A stretch of 5,584 nt of DNA from Candidatus Aminicenantota bacterium (GCA_003524335.1 DQHV01000002.1:3027-8610); one strand, 5' to 3'. Counted from the stretch's first letter, positions 1-5,584 are shown. Made by a program: numbers and translations. Notes: generated by a model from the sequence alone, not told the origin.

Positions 1-636
1 GTCAATCAGCCTTCCGAGCCCGTTTCTCAGATAGTAGTCGGTTCCCTGGCCAAAGACCAGGCAAGATTCTTCCGGTCTATCGCAGCCTTCTCCGGCCAAC
101 CGTTTTTCCCGGCGACAGATGCAGGGCGCAACTAGTATTCTTCGATGGGAACGCACGAGCGACTCGGCGCTCTCATAGGACATGACCTTGTGCTCGACCG
201 GAATGCTCTGGGAGACGGGAATGGTGCGCAGCTGGGGAGCCTTTTTCCAGGTTTCGATGTTGAGCAACAGCGGGATGTACTCCGCCATGTCCTCGACGAG
301 GCCCCGGTCAAGGGAATTGACGTGGAATTCCCAGATGCCGATCGCAAACTGCCAGGCCAGGTATCGGGGAGCGCTGTCTTTCGGCTGAATCCGGTAGATC
401 AGCCCCTTTTTGGCCATTTCTTCCAGCCGCCGCGCCGTTTCCTCTTCCGGAAGATGGATTCTTCGGGCCACGTGGGCCGGTTCCTCCGGGAGAAGCGTCA
501 ACGACAGCGCTAATGCGGCTTCTTCGAGAGTAAAAAGACGGCGGAGAATCCGGAGTTCGACACCGCTTTCGGTCGAGGGAAACCCGCCCGGCAGGTCGTC
601 AAGATGCTTGGCCAGCTGTTTATAAATGTCATCCAT
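1..636 (-). CDS. Winged-helix / 4Fe-4S-type cysteine-motif protein, partial (C-terminus beyond left edge)
   Basis: An uninterrupted minus-strand frame runs from an ATG at 636-634 to the left edge, giving 212 residues with no stop. The start is supported by an AAAGGA Shine-Dalgarno-like run at 653-648, 11 nt upstream. The protein opens MDDIYKQLAKHLDDLPGGFP. Residues ~25-85 look like a helix-turn-helix/winged-helix module (TLEEAALALSLTLLPEEPAHVARRI, then an EEMAKKGLIYRI wing). A Cys-rich segment follows with C172, C174, C185 and C192 (CxC-x10-C-x6-C, around APCICRRE and GEGCDRPEESCLVF). I recognise this as a family from anaerobes annotated as 4Fe-4S binding proteins, in which a ferredoxin-like domain normally follows this point. 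That part lies outside the window, so Fe-S binding is inferred from family. Electron transfer or redox-sensing regulation are both possible and the substrate is unknown. It is divergent from the dipeptidase gene. Confidence -1.
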   Translation of the reverse strand, partial: MDDIYKQLAKHLDDLPGGFPSTESGVELRILRRLFTLEEAALALSLTLLPEEPAHVARRIHLPEEETARRLEEMAKKGLIYRIQPKDSAPRYLAWQFAIGIWEFHVNSLDRGLVEDMAEYIPLLLNIETWKKAPQLRTIPVSQSIPVEHKVMSYESAESLVRSHRRILVAPCICRREKRLAGEGCDRPEESCLVFGQGTDYYLRNGLGRLID

Positions 637-664
637 CGGCTGAGAATTCCTTTCTTGATTTCGA

Positions 665-670
665 CTTATA
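665..670 (-). promoter_or_regulatory. Possible -10 box for the Fe-S-type gene
   Basis: On the minus strand, TATAAG lies about 28 bases upstream of the ATG at 636, a similar promoter-to-start distance to that of the other promoters here. No good -35 hexamer is visible at 16-18 bases, so this is tentative. Confidence -1.
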
Positions 671-800
671 TCTTTTTCCATCGAGCTTGAGTTCTTTGCC
701 GCCGGCTCTGAAAAGATCATAGCTTCGGACAGCCGGCAGAGTCAAGGACTTACATCCAGCTCAGTAATCACCGTATAAGTGGCTCGAGCGAGGGCGACTT

Positions 801-809
801 TGCTATAAT
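801..809 (+). promoter_or_regulatory. Extended -10 promoter of the C69 dipeptidase gene
   Basis: The sequence TGCTATAAT is a perfect extended -10 (TGnTATAAT), with TATAAT at 804-809. No recognisable -35 lies 16-18 bases upstream, which is normal for extended -10 promoters. Transcription would begin near 816, leaving an ~18-nt leader that is mostly ribosome binding site. Confidence -1.
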
Positions 810-820
810 GGCCATCAACC

Positions 821-828
821 GAGAGGAG
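821..828 (+). promoter_or_regulatory. Ribosome binding site of the C69 dipeptidase gene
   Basis: GAGAGGAG with a 5-nt A/T spacer (829-833) before the ATG at 834. This fixes the start codon. Confidence -1.
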
Positions 829-833
829 AAATT

Positions 834-2321
834 ATGAGAAGGACAAAAACGACCATCCGCCTTAGCCTGATCGCGTTCCTCGCCGTCATCCTCTTTTCCG
901 GGAATGCTCAAAAAGGCGGCCCGGCATCCGCCGGCGCGCGAGACAAGTGCACGACCGTCATCGTCGGGAAAAACGCCACCGCCGACGGCTCCGTCCTCCT
1001 CGGGCACAATGAAGACTGGGGAGAATATCTCATGCCTCTCCGCTGGAATCCTAGGGAAAAGCACCAGCCGGGAGAGACCCTCAAGCTGCGAGACGGCCAG
1101 GTCATCCCTCAGGTCGAGGAAACCCACGCCTTCATCTGGCCCGCAGCAGAATGTAACGGGATCAACGAACTCCAGGTGGCCATCGCCGATGACACGGGAT
1201 CCTGCCGGAAAGAGCTGTTCCAGAACGAACGGGGGATCGACTTGGAGGAATTCGTGCGGCTGGCGCTCCAACGATCCCGGACCGCCAAGGAAGCCGTCCT
1301 GATCATGGGCGGACTGATCGAAAAGTACGGCTACCGGAGCCACAACGGACTGGACGGCGATATTGTCAGCATCGCCGACCCCAACGAGGGCTGGTGGATG
1401 GAGGTCACGATCGGCGGTATCTGGGTCGCCCAGAGGGTCCCGGATGACGCTTTCGTGGTGCTGGCGAACAGATTCCGCATTGGGGAAATCGACCTCAAGG
1501 ATTCATCCCGGTTCCTCGCCTGCCCAAACCTCATCGATTATGCTAAACAAAGAGGTTGGTATGATCCGGCGCAGGGGCCTTTCCATTTTTACCGGGTCTA
1601 CGGCACCGCCGAGGATGCCCGCGCGGCCTACAATACCCGGAGGGAGTGGCGGGGAAACGAGCTTCTCTCCGGCCGGAAGTTCCGGGAAGAGGAAAATCCC
1701 CTGACCTTGGCCCCCGGCAAAAAGCTGACTCCTCCAGATATCATGGCTCTTCTCCGCGATCATTACGAAGGCACAGAGTATGACCTGACCGACAGATACG
1801 AGAAGGGCTCTCCTCATCACACCTCGGAGCGCACCATCTGCGTGATGGGGACGGACGCCAGTTTTGTTACGCATCTCAGAGGCTGGCTCCCTCCGGACAT
1901 CGGCGGCGTGCTCTGGCTTTCCGCGGGTACTCCCTGCTCCAGTGTCTATATCCCCTATTATCTGGGCGTCCTGGACTTTCCGAAGCCCTATACTTTCCTG
2001 TCGGACATATACAATCGTGAAAATGCGTTTTGGGTGTTCAATTCCTTGGAGAATCTCGTCGACCGCTACTACGCCGAAAAAGGGAAGCGCGGAAAAGGCG
2101 AAGCGAGGGCCATCGATACTGTGGCCGGCTTCTGGAAGGCCTTCGAGGAAAGAGAATTCGCCGTACAGGCCGCTGTCGAGAAGACGGCGCTCGAGCTCTA
2201 CCAGAAAGAAAAATCCCTGGCCCGCTCCTTTCTCGACGCGCATTCCAACGCGCTCGGTATGCGGGCTTTCGTCGATGCCCAGACGCTCGGGGATACGCTC
2301 AGGACTCGATACTACCGCTGA
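834..2321 (+). CDS. Secreted C69-family dipeptidase (Ntn hydrolase)
   Basis: A 495-residue protein of the peptidase C69 family, which hydrolyses dipeptides using an N-terminal cysteine nucleophile exposed by self-processing. Residues 1-25 form a Sec signal peptide: basic MRRTKTTIR, hydrophobic LSLIAFLAVILF, and a possible cleavage after GNA. The predicted nucleophile is C39 in DKCTTVIVGK, followed by the family hallmarks TADGS (49-53) and GHNEDW (57-62). Further typical blocks are HAFIWPAAECNGINELQVAIADD, the helix RSRTAKEAVLIMGGLIEKYGY, SIADPNEGWWMEV, RVPDDAFVVLANRFRIGEIDL, and near the C-terminus LRGWLPPDIGGVLW. Length is usual for the family, so it looks intact. It is probably periplasmic or extracellular and may scavenge peptides; its exact specificity cannot be read from sequence. 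It is monocistronic with its own promoter, and its 3' end converges on the kinase gene 72 bases away. Confidence -1.
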   Translation: MRRTKTTIRLSLIAFLAVILFSGNAQKGGPASAGARDKCTTVIVGKNATADGSVLLGHNEDWGEYLMPLRWNPREKHQPGETLKLRDGQVIPQVEETHAFIWPAAECNGINELQVAIADDTGSCRKELFQNERGIDLEEFVRLALQRSRTAKEAVLIMGGLIEKYGYRSHNGLDGDIVSIADPNEGWWMEVTIGGIWVAQRVPDDAFVVLANRFRIGEIDLKDSSRFLACPNLIDYAKQRGWYDPAQGPFHFYRVYGTAEDARAAYNTRREWRGNELLSGRKFREEENPLTLAPGKKLTPPDIMALLRDHYEGTEYDLTDRYEKGSPHHTSERTICVMGTDASFVTHLRGWLPPDIGGVLWLSAGTPCSSVYIPYYLGVLDFPKPYTFLSDIYNRENAFWVFNSLENLVDRYYAEKGKRGKGEARAIDTVAGFWKAFEEREFAVQAAVEKTALELYQKEKSLARSFLDAHSNALGMRAFVDAQTLGDTLRTRYYR

Positions 2322-2393
2322 GGCCCGCCGGTCTCCTCTTCCAGCCCCGGCAGAAAAGGGCTATTCTGTTCGGGCGAAGCCAACGAAACCAGA

Positions 2394-3644
2394 TCACATT
2401 TCTTGGCCGGAGGTCCGGCGCGGGTAGCGCGGCGGTTGGAAGACGACCCTGAACTCGGTCCCGTTGTCCCGGAGAATTTCGAGCCGGCCATCGACCTGAT
2501 CGACAAGGCTGGAGACGATCTGCAGACCCAGTGACTCCGTCTTTCGAAAGTCAAGGTCTTCGGGAAACCCGATACCGTCATCCTTCACGCTGAGCAGGTA
2601 GCTCCCCTCAGGATGCGGACGGAGCGCGAGCTCTATCGTCCCGCTTCGTTTCCCCGGAAAAGCGTGTTTCATGGCGTTGGAGAGCAGTTCATTGGCAATA
2701 AGTCCGGTTGGGATCGCCGTCTGGATGTCCAGGTAGACCTCCTCGAGCGCCGTCTCCAGCCTGATCCGGCGGGTGTCGACCTCGTTGAAATGGAGGAGGT
2801 GGCTGGCCAGGCTTTTGAGATAGGACCCAAATTCAATCCTTGAAAGATCCGAAGACTTGTAGAGACTCTCATGAACGAGGGCCATGGTTCGAATCCGGTG
2901 CTGACACTCCTGAAACATTTCGACGGCAGCGGGGTCGGAGAGATGTTTCGACTGCAGGTTGAGGAGACTGGAGATGACCTGCATGTTGTTCTTAACCCGG
3001 TGGTGGATCTCCTGGAGGAGGACTTCCTTTTCCTGGAGGGAGGCCTGGAGGCGGTCTTCGGCCTTGCGCCTCTCTGTCACATCGAGGATCGACCCCTGGT
3101 TGGCCGGCTTTCCCTGGTATTCGATCCGGCTCCCCAGGACCTCGACTTGGATGAGCGATCCGTCTTTCCTGACGACCTGGAGCTCATAGTGGCTGAATTC
3201 CTTTTCTCCCGATTCCCGATACTCTATCTCCTGAATCACCTTTTTCCAGCTCTCCGGCGCGACGAAACCCTGGATGTTCCGGCCGATAATCTCGGCGGTA
3301 TCTTGGTAGCCGAAGATTTCGGCAAACCTCTTGTTGCAGAACATAAAGATCCTGTCCTGGTGGATGTACTGGCCTACCAGGGTGTAGTCGACAAGCTTCC
3401 TGTATTTTCCCTCACTCTCCCGGAGAGCCTCCTCTGCTTTTCTTCGCACGGCCAGCTCCTTCCGGGCGAGGTCGAGCGACCGCTCGATACTCTCCCGGGA
3501 CCAGAGAGTCAGCCAGGCGGAAACCATCAAGAGGATGGTGATCGACCCCCACTGAGATAGGGTGACCGTCATGTTCGGCGCCGGCAGGCGGCCGGTCCTT
3601 TCGGCGATCATCAAACCGGCGCGTCTTTTCCTCATCTCCCTCAA
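2394..3644 (-). CDS. Membrane-anchored PAS sensor histidine kinase (HisKA_2 type)
   Basis: Up to 416 residues. Residues ~32-48 (WGSITILLMVSAWLTLW) form a single transmembrane helix, followed by a charged coiled-coil-like linker (~50-78). A PAS domain spans ~78-190 (FCNKRFAEIFGY, then a PAC-like segment ending ILDVTERRKAE). The HisKA_2 dimerisation/phosphoacceptor region has EIHHRVKNNMQVISSLLNLQ (212-231); H215, the His preceding R, is the likely phosphorylated residue. The HATPase follows: N-box NELLSNAMKHAF (318-329), G1 DDGIGFP (355-361), G2 SLGLQIV (371-377), GTEF (395-398). All catalytic motifs are intact, so it should be an active kinase sensing a cytoplasmic signal. No receiver-domain partner is in the window. 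The start is uncertain: the longest frame begins at TTG 3644, ATG 3635 is nine bases inside, and ATG 3611 and 3572 are also possible. None has a well-spaced Shine-Dalgarno; GAGGGAG abuts the 3635 ATG. Confidence -1.
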   Translation of the reverse strand: MREMRKRRAGLMIAERTGRLPAPNMTVTLSQWGSITILLMVSAWLTLWSRESIERSLDLARKELAVRRKAEEALRESEGKYRKLVDYTLVGQYIHQDRIFMFCNKRFAEIFGYQDTAEIIGRNIQGFVAPESWKKVIQEIEYRESGEKEFSHYELQVVRKDGSLIQVEVLGSRIEYQGKPANQGSILDVTERRKAEDRLQASLQEKEVLLQEIHHRVKNNMQVISSLLNLQSKHLSDPAAVEMFQECQHRIRTMALVHESLYKSSDLSRIEFGSYLKSLASHLLHFNEVDTRRIRLETALEEVYLDIQTAIPTGLIANELLSNAMKHAFPGKRSGTIELALRPHPEGSYLLSVKDDGIGFPEDLDFRKTESLGLQIVSSLVDQVDGRLEILRDNGTEFRVVFQPPRYPRRTSGQEM

Positions 3645-3720
3645 AGACGGGCGGAGTGAAGAATCCTTTGATCCGACCTCTCATGCTGGATTCTTAACTC
3701 AAAATCAGGCTGCCGATCAT

Positions 3721-3740
3721 GCCGGAGATGTTATTCCGGC
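3721..3740. repeat. Perfect 6-bp inverted repeat with 8-base spacer
   Basis: GCCGGA (3721-3726) and TCCGGC (3735-3740) flank GATGTTAT. It lies ~75-85 bases upstream of the kinase start region. The size and symmetry would suit a dimeric regulator's operator, but short GC-rich dyads are common by chance. Confidence -1.
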
Positions 3741-3837
3741 CCAGTATCCATGTCAAGACGATCGACAATCAAGATCAAGGCCGGCGCGGATGCATTGCCC
3801 GTCGGGTTCGGCGGGGCGGATTCCGCAGCCATCTTCC

Positions 3838-3868
3838 GGGGTGATCTCGAGAGCGCGAAAATCACCCC
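3838..3868. repeat. Perfect 8-bp inverted repeat upstream of HD-GYP-like gene
   Basis: GGGGTGAT (3838-3845) pairs perfectly with ATCACCCC (3861-3868) across a 15-base loop. No T-tract follows on either strand, so it is not an intrinsic terminator. It could be a leader hairpin or a protein-binding dyad ~90 bases before the 3959 start. Confidence -1.
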
Positions 3869-3880
3869 CTACATCCCCCC

Positions 3881-3907
3881 GGCGGAGGATTGAACCAAAG
3901 GTCCGCC
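3881..3907. repeat. 6-bp inverted repeat in the presumed leader of the HD-GYP-like gene
   Basis: GGCGGA (3881-3886) pairs with TCCGCC (3902-3907) over a 15-base loop. Two more C-G pairs are possible outside a single mismatch. With the 8-bp dyad just upstream it forms a pair of adjacent potential stem-loops. Confidence -1.
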
Positions 3908-3944
3908 CGGCGCATGATGATTGCCGGTAAGTCGTATCTCCTCC

Positions 3945-3953
3945 GGGAAGGAG
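3945..3953 (+). promoter_or_regulatory. Ribosome binding site that sets the HD-GYP-like start
   Basis: GGGAAGGAG followed by a 5-A spacer to the ATG at 3959. This is far better than the upstream TTG at 3890, whose purine run directly abuts the codon, so the 311-residue form is preferred over the 334-residue extension. Confidence -1.
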
Positions 3954-3958
3954 AAAAA

Positions 3959-4894
3959 ATGGATAAGATTAAGCTTTTTCTGGTGCGCCATTTCGAACGC
4001 GTTCTGGTCTTGATCATCCTGGCCGCCGCCATCCTGGGTACGCTCTTCATGGAGGACAAGACCCTCCTCCTGAACTTCTATTTCCTTCCGGTCGTCGTCG
4101 CCTCGTACTTTCTGGGCAAAAGGCTTGGGGTCCTCTCGGCTTTTCTCTCCATCCTGGCCATCATCATCTGCGCCATCATGTTCCGCAATCATTTCTTCCC
4201 CCCGGATCAGGAGTTCCGGGGGATCTTCCTCCTGTCGTCATGGGGCGGATTCCTCCTCCTCACCTCGTACGCCGTGGGAAGCCTCTACGAGCAAAAAGAA
4301 CGGCGGATGGATGAGCTGCAGAAAGCCTATATTGGGATCCTGGAAATCCTCTCGAAGTACATCGAGAGCAAGGACGGGTACACGAAGGGCCATTCCATCC
4401 GCGTCTCCGAGTATGCCAAGGGCATCGCCATCGCCATGGAGCTCCCCCGCCACGTGGTCGAAAATGTCCGCGTCGCCGGCCTTCTCCACGATATCGGCAA
4501 AATAGATATCAGCAGCGAAGTCATCCAGAAGGCCGCTTCCCTGACTCCGCAGGAGAAAGACCTTATCGACAGCCACTCGGAGCGCGGGGGTATCATCCTC
4601 GCGAAAGTCGGCATGGTCCTGCAGGAGGTCGTCCCGATCGTCGTCGCCCACCACCGCTACTTCGAGAGGGCAGCGGACTCGTCCGGCGAGGCTCTGAAGG
4701 CGATCCCCCTGGGCGCTCGGATCGTCGCCGTCGCCGACGCCTTCGACGCGATTACGACGGACCGGCCCTACCGGAAGGGCAAGCCCCCCTGGGAGGCCGT
4801 CCAGGAAATTGTCGTCCAAACCGGCCACCAGTTCGACCCAGAGGTCGTCGAGGCCTTTCGCCGCGTCATTTCGAGCCAGATTGAACAGATCTGA
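3959..4894 (+). CDS. Four-TM membrane protein with HD-GYP-type phosphohydrolase domain lacking the GYP motif
   Basis: 311 residues. The N-terminal half has four hydrophobic segments: ~14-31, 36-53, 58-75 and 88-108. Segments 2-3 (NFYFLPVVVASYFLGKRLGV) resemble DUF4118/MASE-like sensory membrane modules. After a short linker (QKERRMDELQKAY) comes an HD domain from ~125 to the C-terminus. The metal-binding pattern of HD-GYP proteins is present: KGHS (H145), LLHDIGK (H177, D178, K181), DSH (H206), HH (231-232) and ADAFDAITTDRPYR (D260). In canonical members HHExxDGxGYP follows. Here residues 231-243 read HHRYFERAADSSG, so the Glu and the entire GYP signature, implicated in cyclic-di-GMP recognition, are absent. 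The metal site argues for retained phosphohydrolase chemistry, but cyclic-di-GMP phosphodiesterase activity is doubtful. It is divergent from the sensor kinase and may act in the same signalling circuit (inference). Confidence -1.
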   Translation: MDKIKLFLVRHFERVLVLIILAAAILGTLFMEDKTLLLNFYFLPVVVASYFLGKRLGVLSAFLSILAIIICAIMFRNHFFPPDQEFRGIFLLSSWGGFLLLTSYAVGSLYEQKERRMDELQKAYIGILEILSKYIESKDGYTKGHSIRVSEYAKGIAIAMELPRHVVENVRVAGLLHDIGKIDISSEVIQKAASLTPQEKDLIDSHSERGGIILAKVGMVLQEVVPIVVAHHRYFERAADSSGEALKAIPLGARIVAVADAFDAITTDRPYRKGKPPWEAVQEIVVQTGHQFDPEVVEAFRRVISSQIEQI

Positions 4895-4914
4895 AGGAGA
4901 GCTCTCTCTAATCC

Positions 4915-4961
4915 TCCGGCGTCGACCGGCTCATCCGGCGTATGGACCGGGATTATCCGGC
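4915..4961. repeat. Five phased CCGG boxes (degenerate ~20-bp repeat)
   Basis: CCGG tetramers begin at 4916, 4926, 4935, 4947 and 4957, spaced 9-12 bases, and are alternately preceded by T and A. TCCGGCGT starts at 4915 and 4934, and TCCGGC again at 4956. It may be a degenerate tandem repeat or a multi-site operator between the HD-GYP-like gene and the next promoter. Weak potential hairpins exist, but no terminator-like T-run directly follows. Confidence -1.
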
Positions 4962-5016
4962 TAAAAATGCTAATAACTGCATCCTTTTTTGCAGGAAGGT
5001 GAACTCGTTCAGAGGG

Positions 5017-5045
5017 TTGTCAGCGCGAGTGCGAACTGGTATAAT
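5017..5045 (+). promoter_or_regulatory. Near-consensus sigma70 promoter of the DUF882 peptidase fragment
   Basis: TTGTCA (5017-5022; 5 of 6 to TTGACA), a 17-base spacer, then TATAAT (5040-5045) preceded by TG at 5037-5038, an extended -10. The start point would be near 5052, leaving an ~18-nt leader before the ATG at 5070. It supports 5070 as the start over the in-frame TTG at 4989, which lies upstream of the promoter. Confidence -1.
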
Positions 5046-5069
5046 CCCTGTCGACAGGCCCGAGCAGCC

Positions 5070-5327
5070 ATGAAGAATCAACCCGTGCCAACCGCAGGGG
5101 ATCGAGTTCTCAGCCGGAGAAGGTTTCTCAAGCTGGGGGCTGCGGTCTTGGCCATCCCGACTTTGCCCCGGTCCGTTTTTTCCGGGTTCCGGGATATCCT
5201 GTCTGACGCGAAATGCCTCGCCTTCTACAATACTCACACCGGAGAATCCCTGTCCACAACATACTCCCTTTCCGGGCAGCGGGTGCCGGCCGTCCGCTAT
5301 TGTTCACCTCCGCCTGGGCTTTTTTAA
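5070..5327 (+). pseudogene. 5' fragment of Tat-exported DUF882/M15 peptidase (YcbK/MepK-like)
   Basis: An 85-codon frame. Residues 15-21 are SRRRFLK, a textbook twin-arginine motif, followed by the hydrophobic LGAAVLAIPTL, so the product would be Tat-exported. Residues 48-65 (KCLAFYNTHTGESLSTTY) match the opening of the DUF882 family, e.g. E. coli MepK/YcbK, which has LNNLHTGES at the same place. MepK cleaves 3-3 cross-links in murein. The family is ~180 residues; here similarity stops at residue ~65-73 and the frame ends after 12-20 unrelated residues (ending YCSPPPGLF). All zinc-binding and catalytic residues are therefore missing, and the product cannot be an active peptidase. No strong Shine-Dalgarno precedes the ATG. 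The lost 3' end coincides with the end of the oppositely oriented L,D-transpeptidase fragment. Confidence -1.
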
Positions 5328-5584
5328 GTACAGCCTTCAGGTTTCGGTAGGTGGAATGGGTTGGCTTCAAAGAATCCAGGGCGGCGCCGACATCCTTTGT
5401 CTTGAGACCCTTTTCCAGGACGGCAACCAAGTCCTCGTAACGTCCTTTGATGAACCATTCAGATTGGATCGTTTCCGGATTGACCTGACCGTAGACCAGC
5501 TGGGAGCCGCAGAGGAGGAAGGCGTCGGTGAGGAGCATTTCCAGGTCGGCCAGGGTTTCAGCCGGGACAGCCGCGACGCCTTTT
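5128..5584 (-). pseudogene. YcbB-like L,D-transpeptidase fragment, truncated at both ends in this window
   Basis: The minus-strand frame enters from the right edge at 5583 and stays open to a TGA at 5130-5128. The part from the edge to ~5293 (KGVAAVPAETLADLEMLLTD onward, then VYGQVNPETIQSEW, AVLEKGL, DVGAALDSLKPTHSTYRNLK) matches the scaffold region of YcbB/LdtD-type L,D-transpeptidases, which make 3-3 peptidoglycan cross-links. That region normally leads into a WPxxPxG segment, a peptidoglycan-binding module and the YkuD catalytic domain with its HGxx...SxGCxR motif. Here, after NNSGRPAP (~5283), the frame instead runs antisense through the DUF882 fragment with low-complexity RRR/KKR residues. 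The catalytic half is therefore absent. The 5' end lies beyond the right edge. The first in-window ATG (5538) is internal, not the real start. Confidence -1.

Larger units (their letters stand above)
3645..3958. other. Divergent intergenic region, no gene seen
   Basis: About 314 bases between the divergently transcribed kinase and HD-GYP-like genes. No frame here reads like a protein, and I see no tRNA or known riboswitch core. No convincing -35/-10 pair was found for either gene. It contains three short inverted repeats, listed separately, that may be operators or leader hairpins. A plus-strand frame from TTG 3890 is continuous with the HD-GYP-like gene but is judged not to be its real start. 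Confidence -1.

Noticed and set aside
145..625. Plus-strand open frames (e.g. 145-513) in the left 600 bases
   Set aside because: They are antisense to the minus-strand Fe-S-type gene, whose translation matches a known family over all 212 codons; the plus-strand translations resemble nothing.
1503..2243. A 246-codon minus-strand frame inside the dipeptidase gene
   Set aside because: It is antisense to well-conserved C69 peptidase blocks and has no recognisable domain; long shadow frames are expected at this GC content.
2343..2362. Possible terminator between the convergent dipeptidase and kinase genes
   Set aside because: AGCCC/GGGCT gives only a 5-bp stem with a 10-base loop and no T-run on either side.
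2871..3560. A 229-codon plus-strand frame inside the kinase gene
   Set aside because: It is antisense to the PAS and HisKA_2 domains and shows no protein-like motif of its own.
3881..3910. tRNA-like T-arm on the minus strand (GGTTCAATCC)
   Set aside because: The bases flanking the T-loop-like stretch do not form a 5-bp T-stem, and no anticodon or acceptor arm is visible.
4897..4906. Palindrome GAGAGCTCTC just after the HD-GYP-like stop codon
   Set aside because: It has no loop and no following T-run, so it is not a terminator; a 10-base palindrome can arise by chance.
4989..5069. TTG start at 4989 giving a 27-residue N-terminal extension of the DUF882 fragment
   Set aside because: It lies upstream of the near-consensus promoter at 5017-5045 and would place the Tat motif unusually far from the N-terminus.
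5311..5325. T-run after a GC-rich stretch resembling an intrinsic terminator
   Set aside because: No adequate hairpin precedes it, and on the minus strand it is ordinary L,D-transpeptidase coding sequence (KKAQAE).

Overview
This is a gene-dense stretch of moderately GC-rich bacterial chromosome with four recognisable genes and, at the right end, two gene fragments that appear to have been joined. Gene content (a winged-helix/Fe-S protein, a secreted C69 dipeptidase, a PAS/HisKA_2 sensor kinase, a membrane HD-GYP-like protein, a Tat-exported M15/DUF882 peptidase and a YcbB-type L,D-transpeptidase) indicates a Gram-negative-type envelope. It would suit an uncultured anaerobe such as Aminicenantes/Acidobacteriota or a deltaproteobacterial lineage. 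That placement is inference from gene style only; the window holds no rRNA or phylogenetic marker.

Layout: (1) 1-636, minus strand: 5' part of a gene for a winged-helix protein with a Cys-rich Fe-S-type motif, cut by the left edge. (2) 637-833: divergent intergenic region with a clear extended -10 promoter for the next gene. (3) 834-2321, plus strand: complete secreted C69 (Ntn-hydrolase) dipeptidase. (4) 2394-~3635/3644, minus strand: complete single-TM PAS sensor histidine kinase, convergent with the dipeptidase. (5) ~3645-3958: divergent intergenic region of about 310 bases with several inverted repeats but no gene. (6) 3959-4894, plus strand: four-TM protein with a C-terminal HD-GYP-type domain whose GYP signature is missing. 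(7) 4895-5069: non-coding, with roughly helically phased CCGG boxes and then a near-consensus sigma70 promoter. (8) 5070-5327, plus strand: Tat signal and first ~65-73 residues of a YcbK/MepK-like DUF882 peptidase. (9) 5584-~5290, minus strand: middle part of a YcbB-like L,D-transpeptidase. The last two face each other, and both lose family resemblance within the same ~40 bases.

Functionally, the kinase and the HD-GYP-like protein form a divergent signalling pair with no response regulator in view. The right-end fragments both belong to 3-3 cross-linked peptidoglycan metabolism: one family makes these cross-links and the other cleaves them. I see no mobile element, CRISPR array, tRNA or rRNA. 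The strongest leads are the reciprocal truncation/junction near 5265-5300, which is either a real rearrangement or an assembly/amplification chimera, and the degenerate GYP motif. I did not find convincing evidence of a wholly new multi-gene system.
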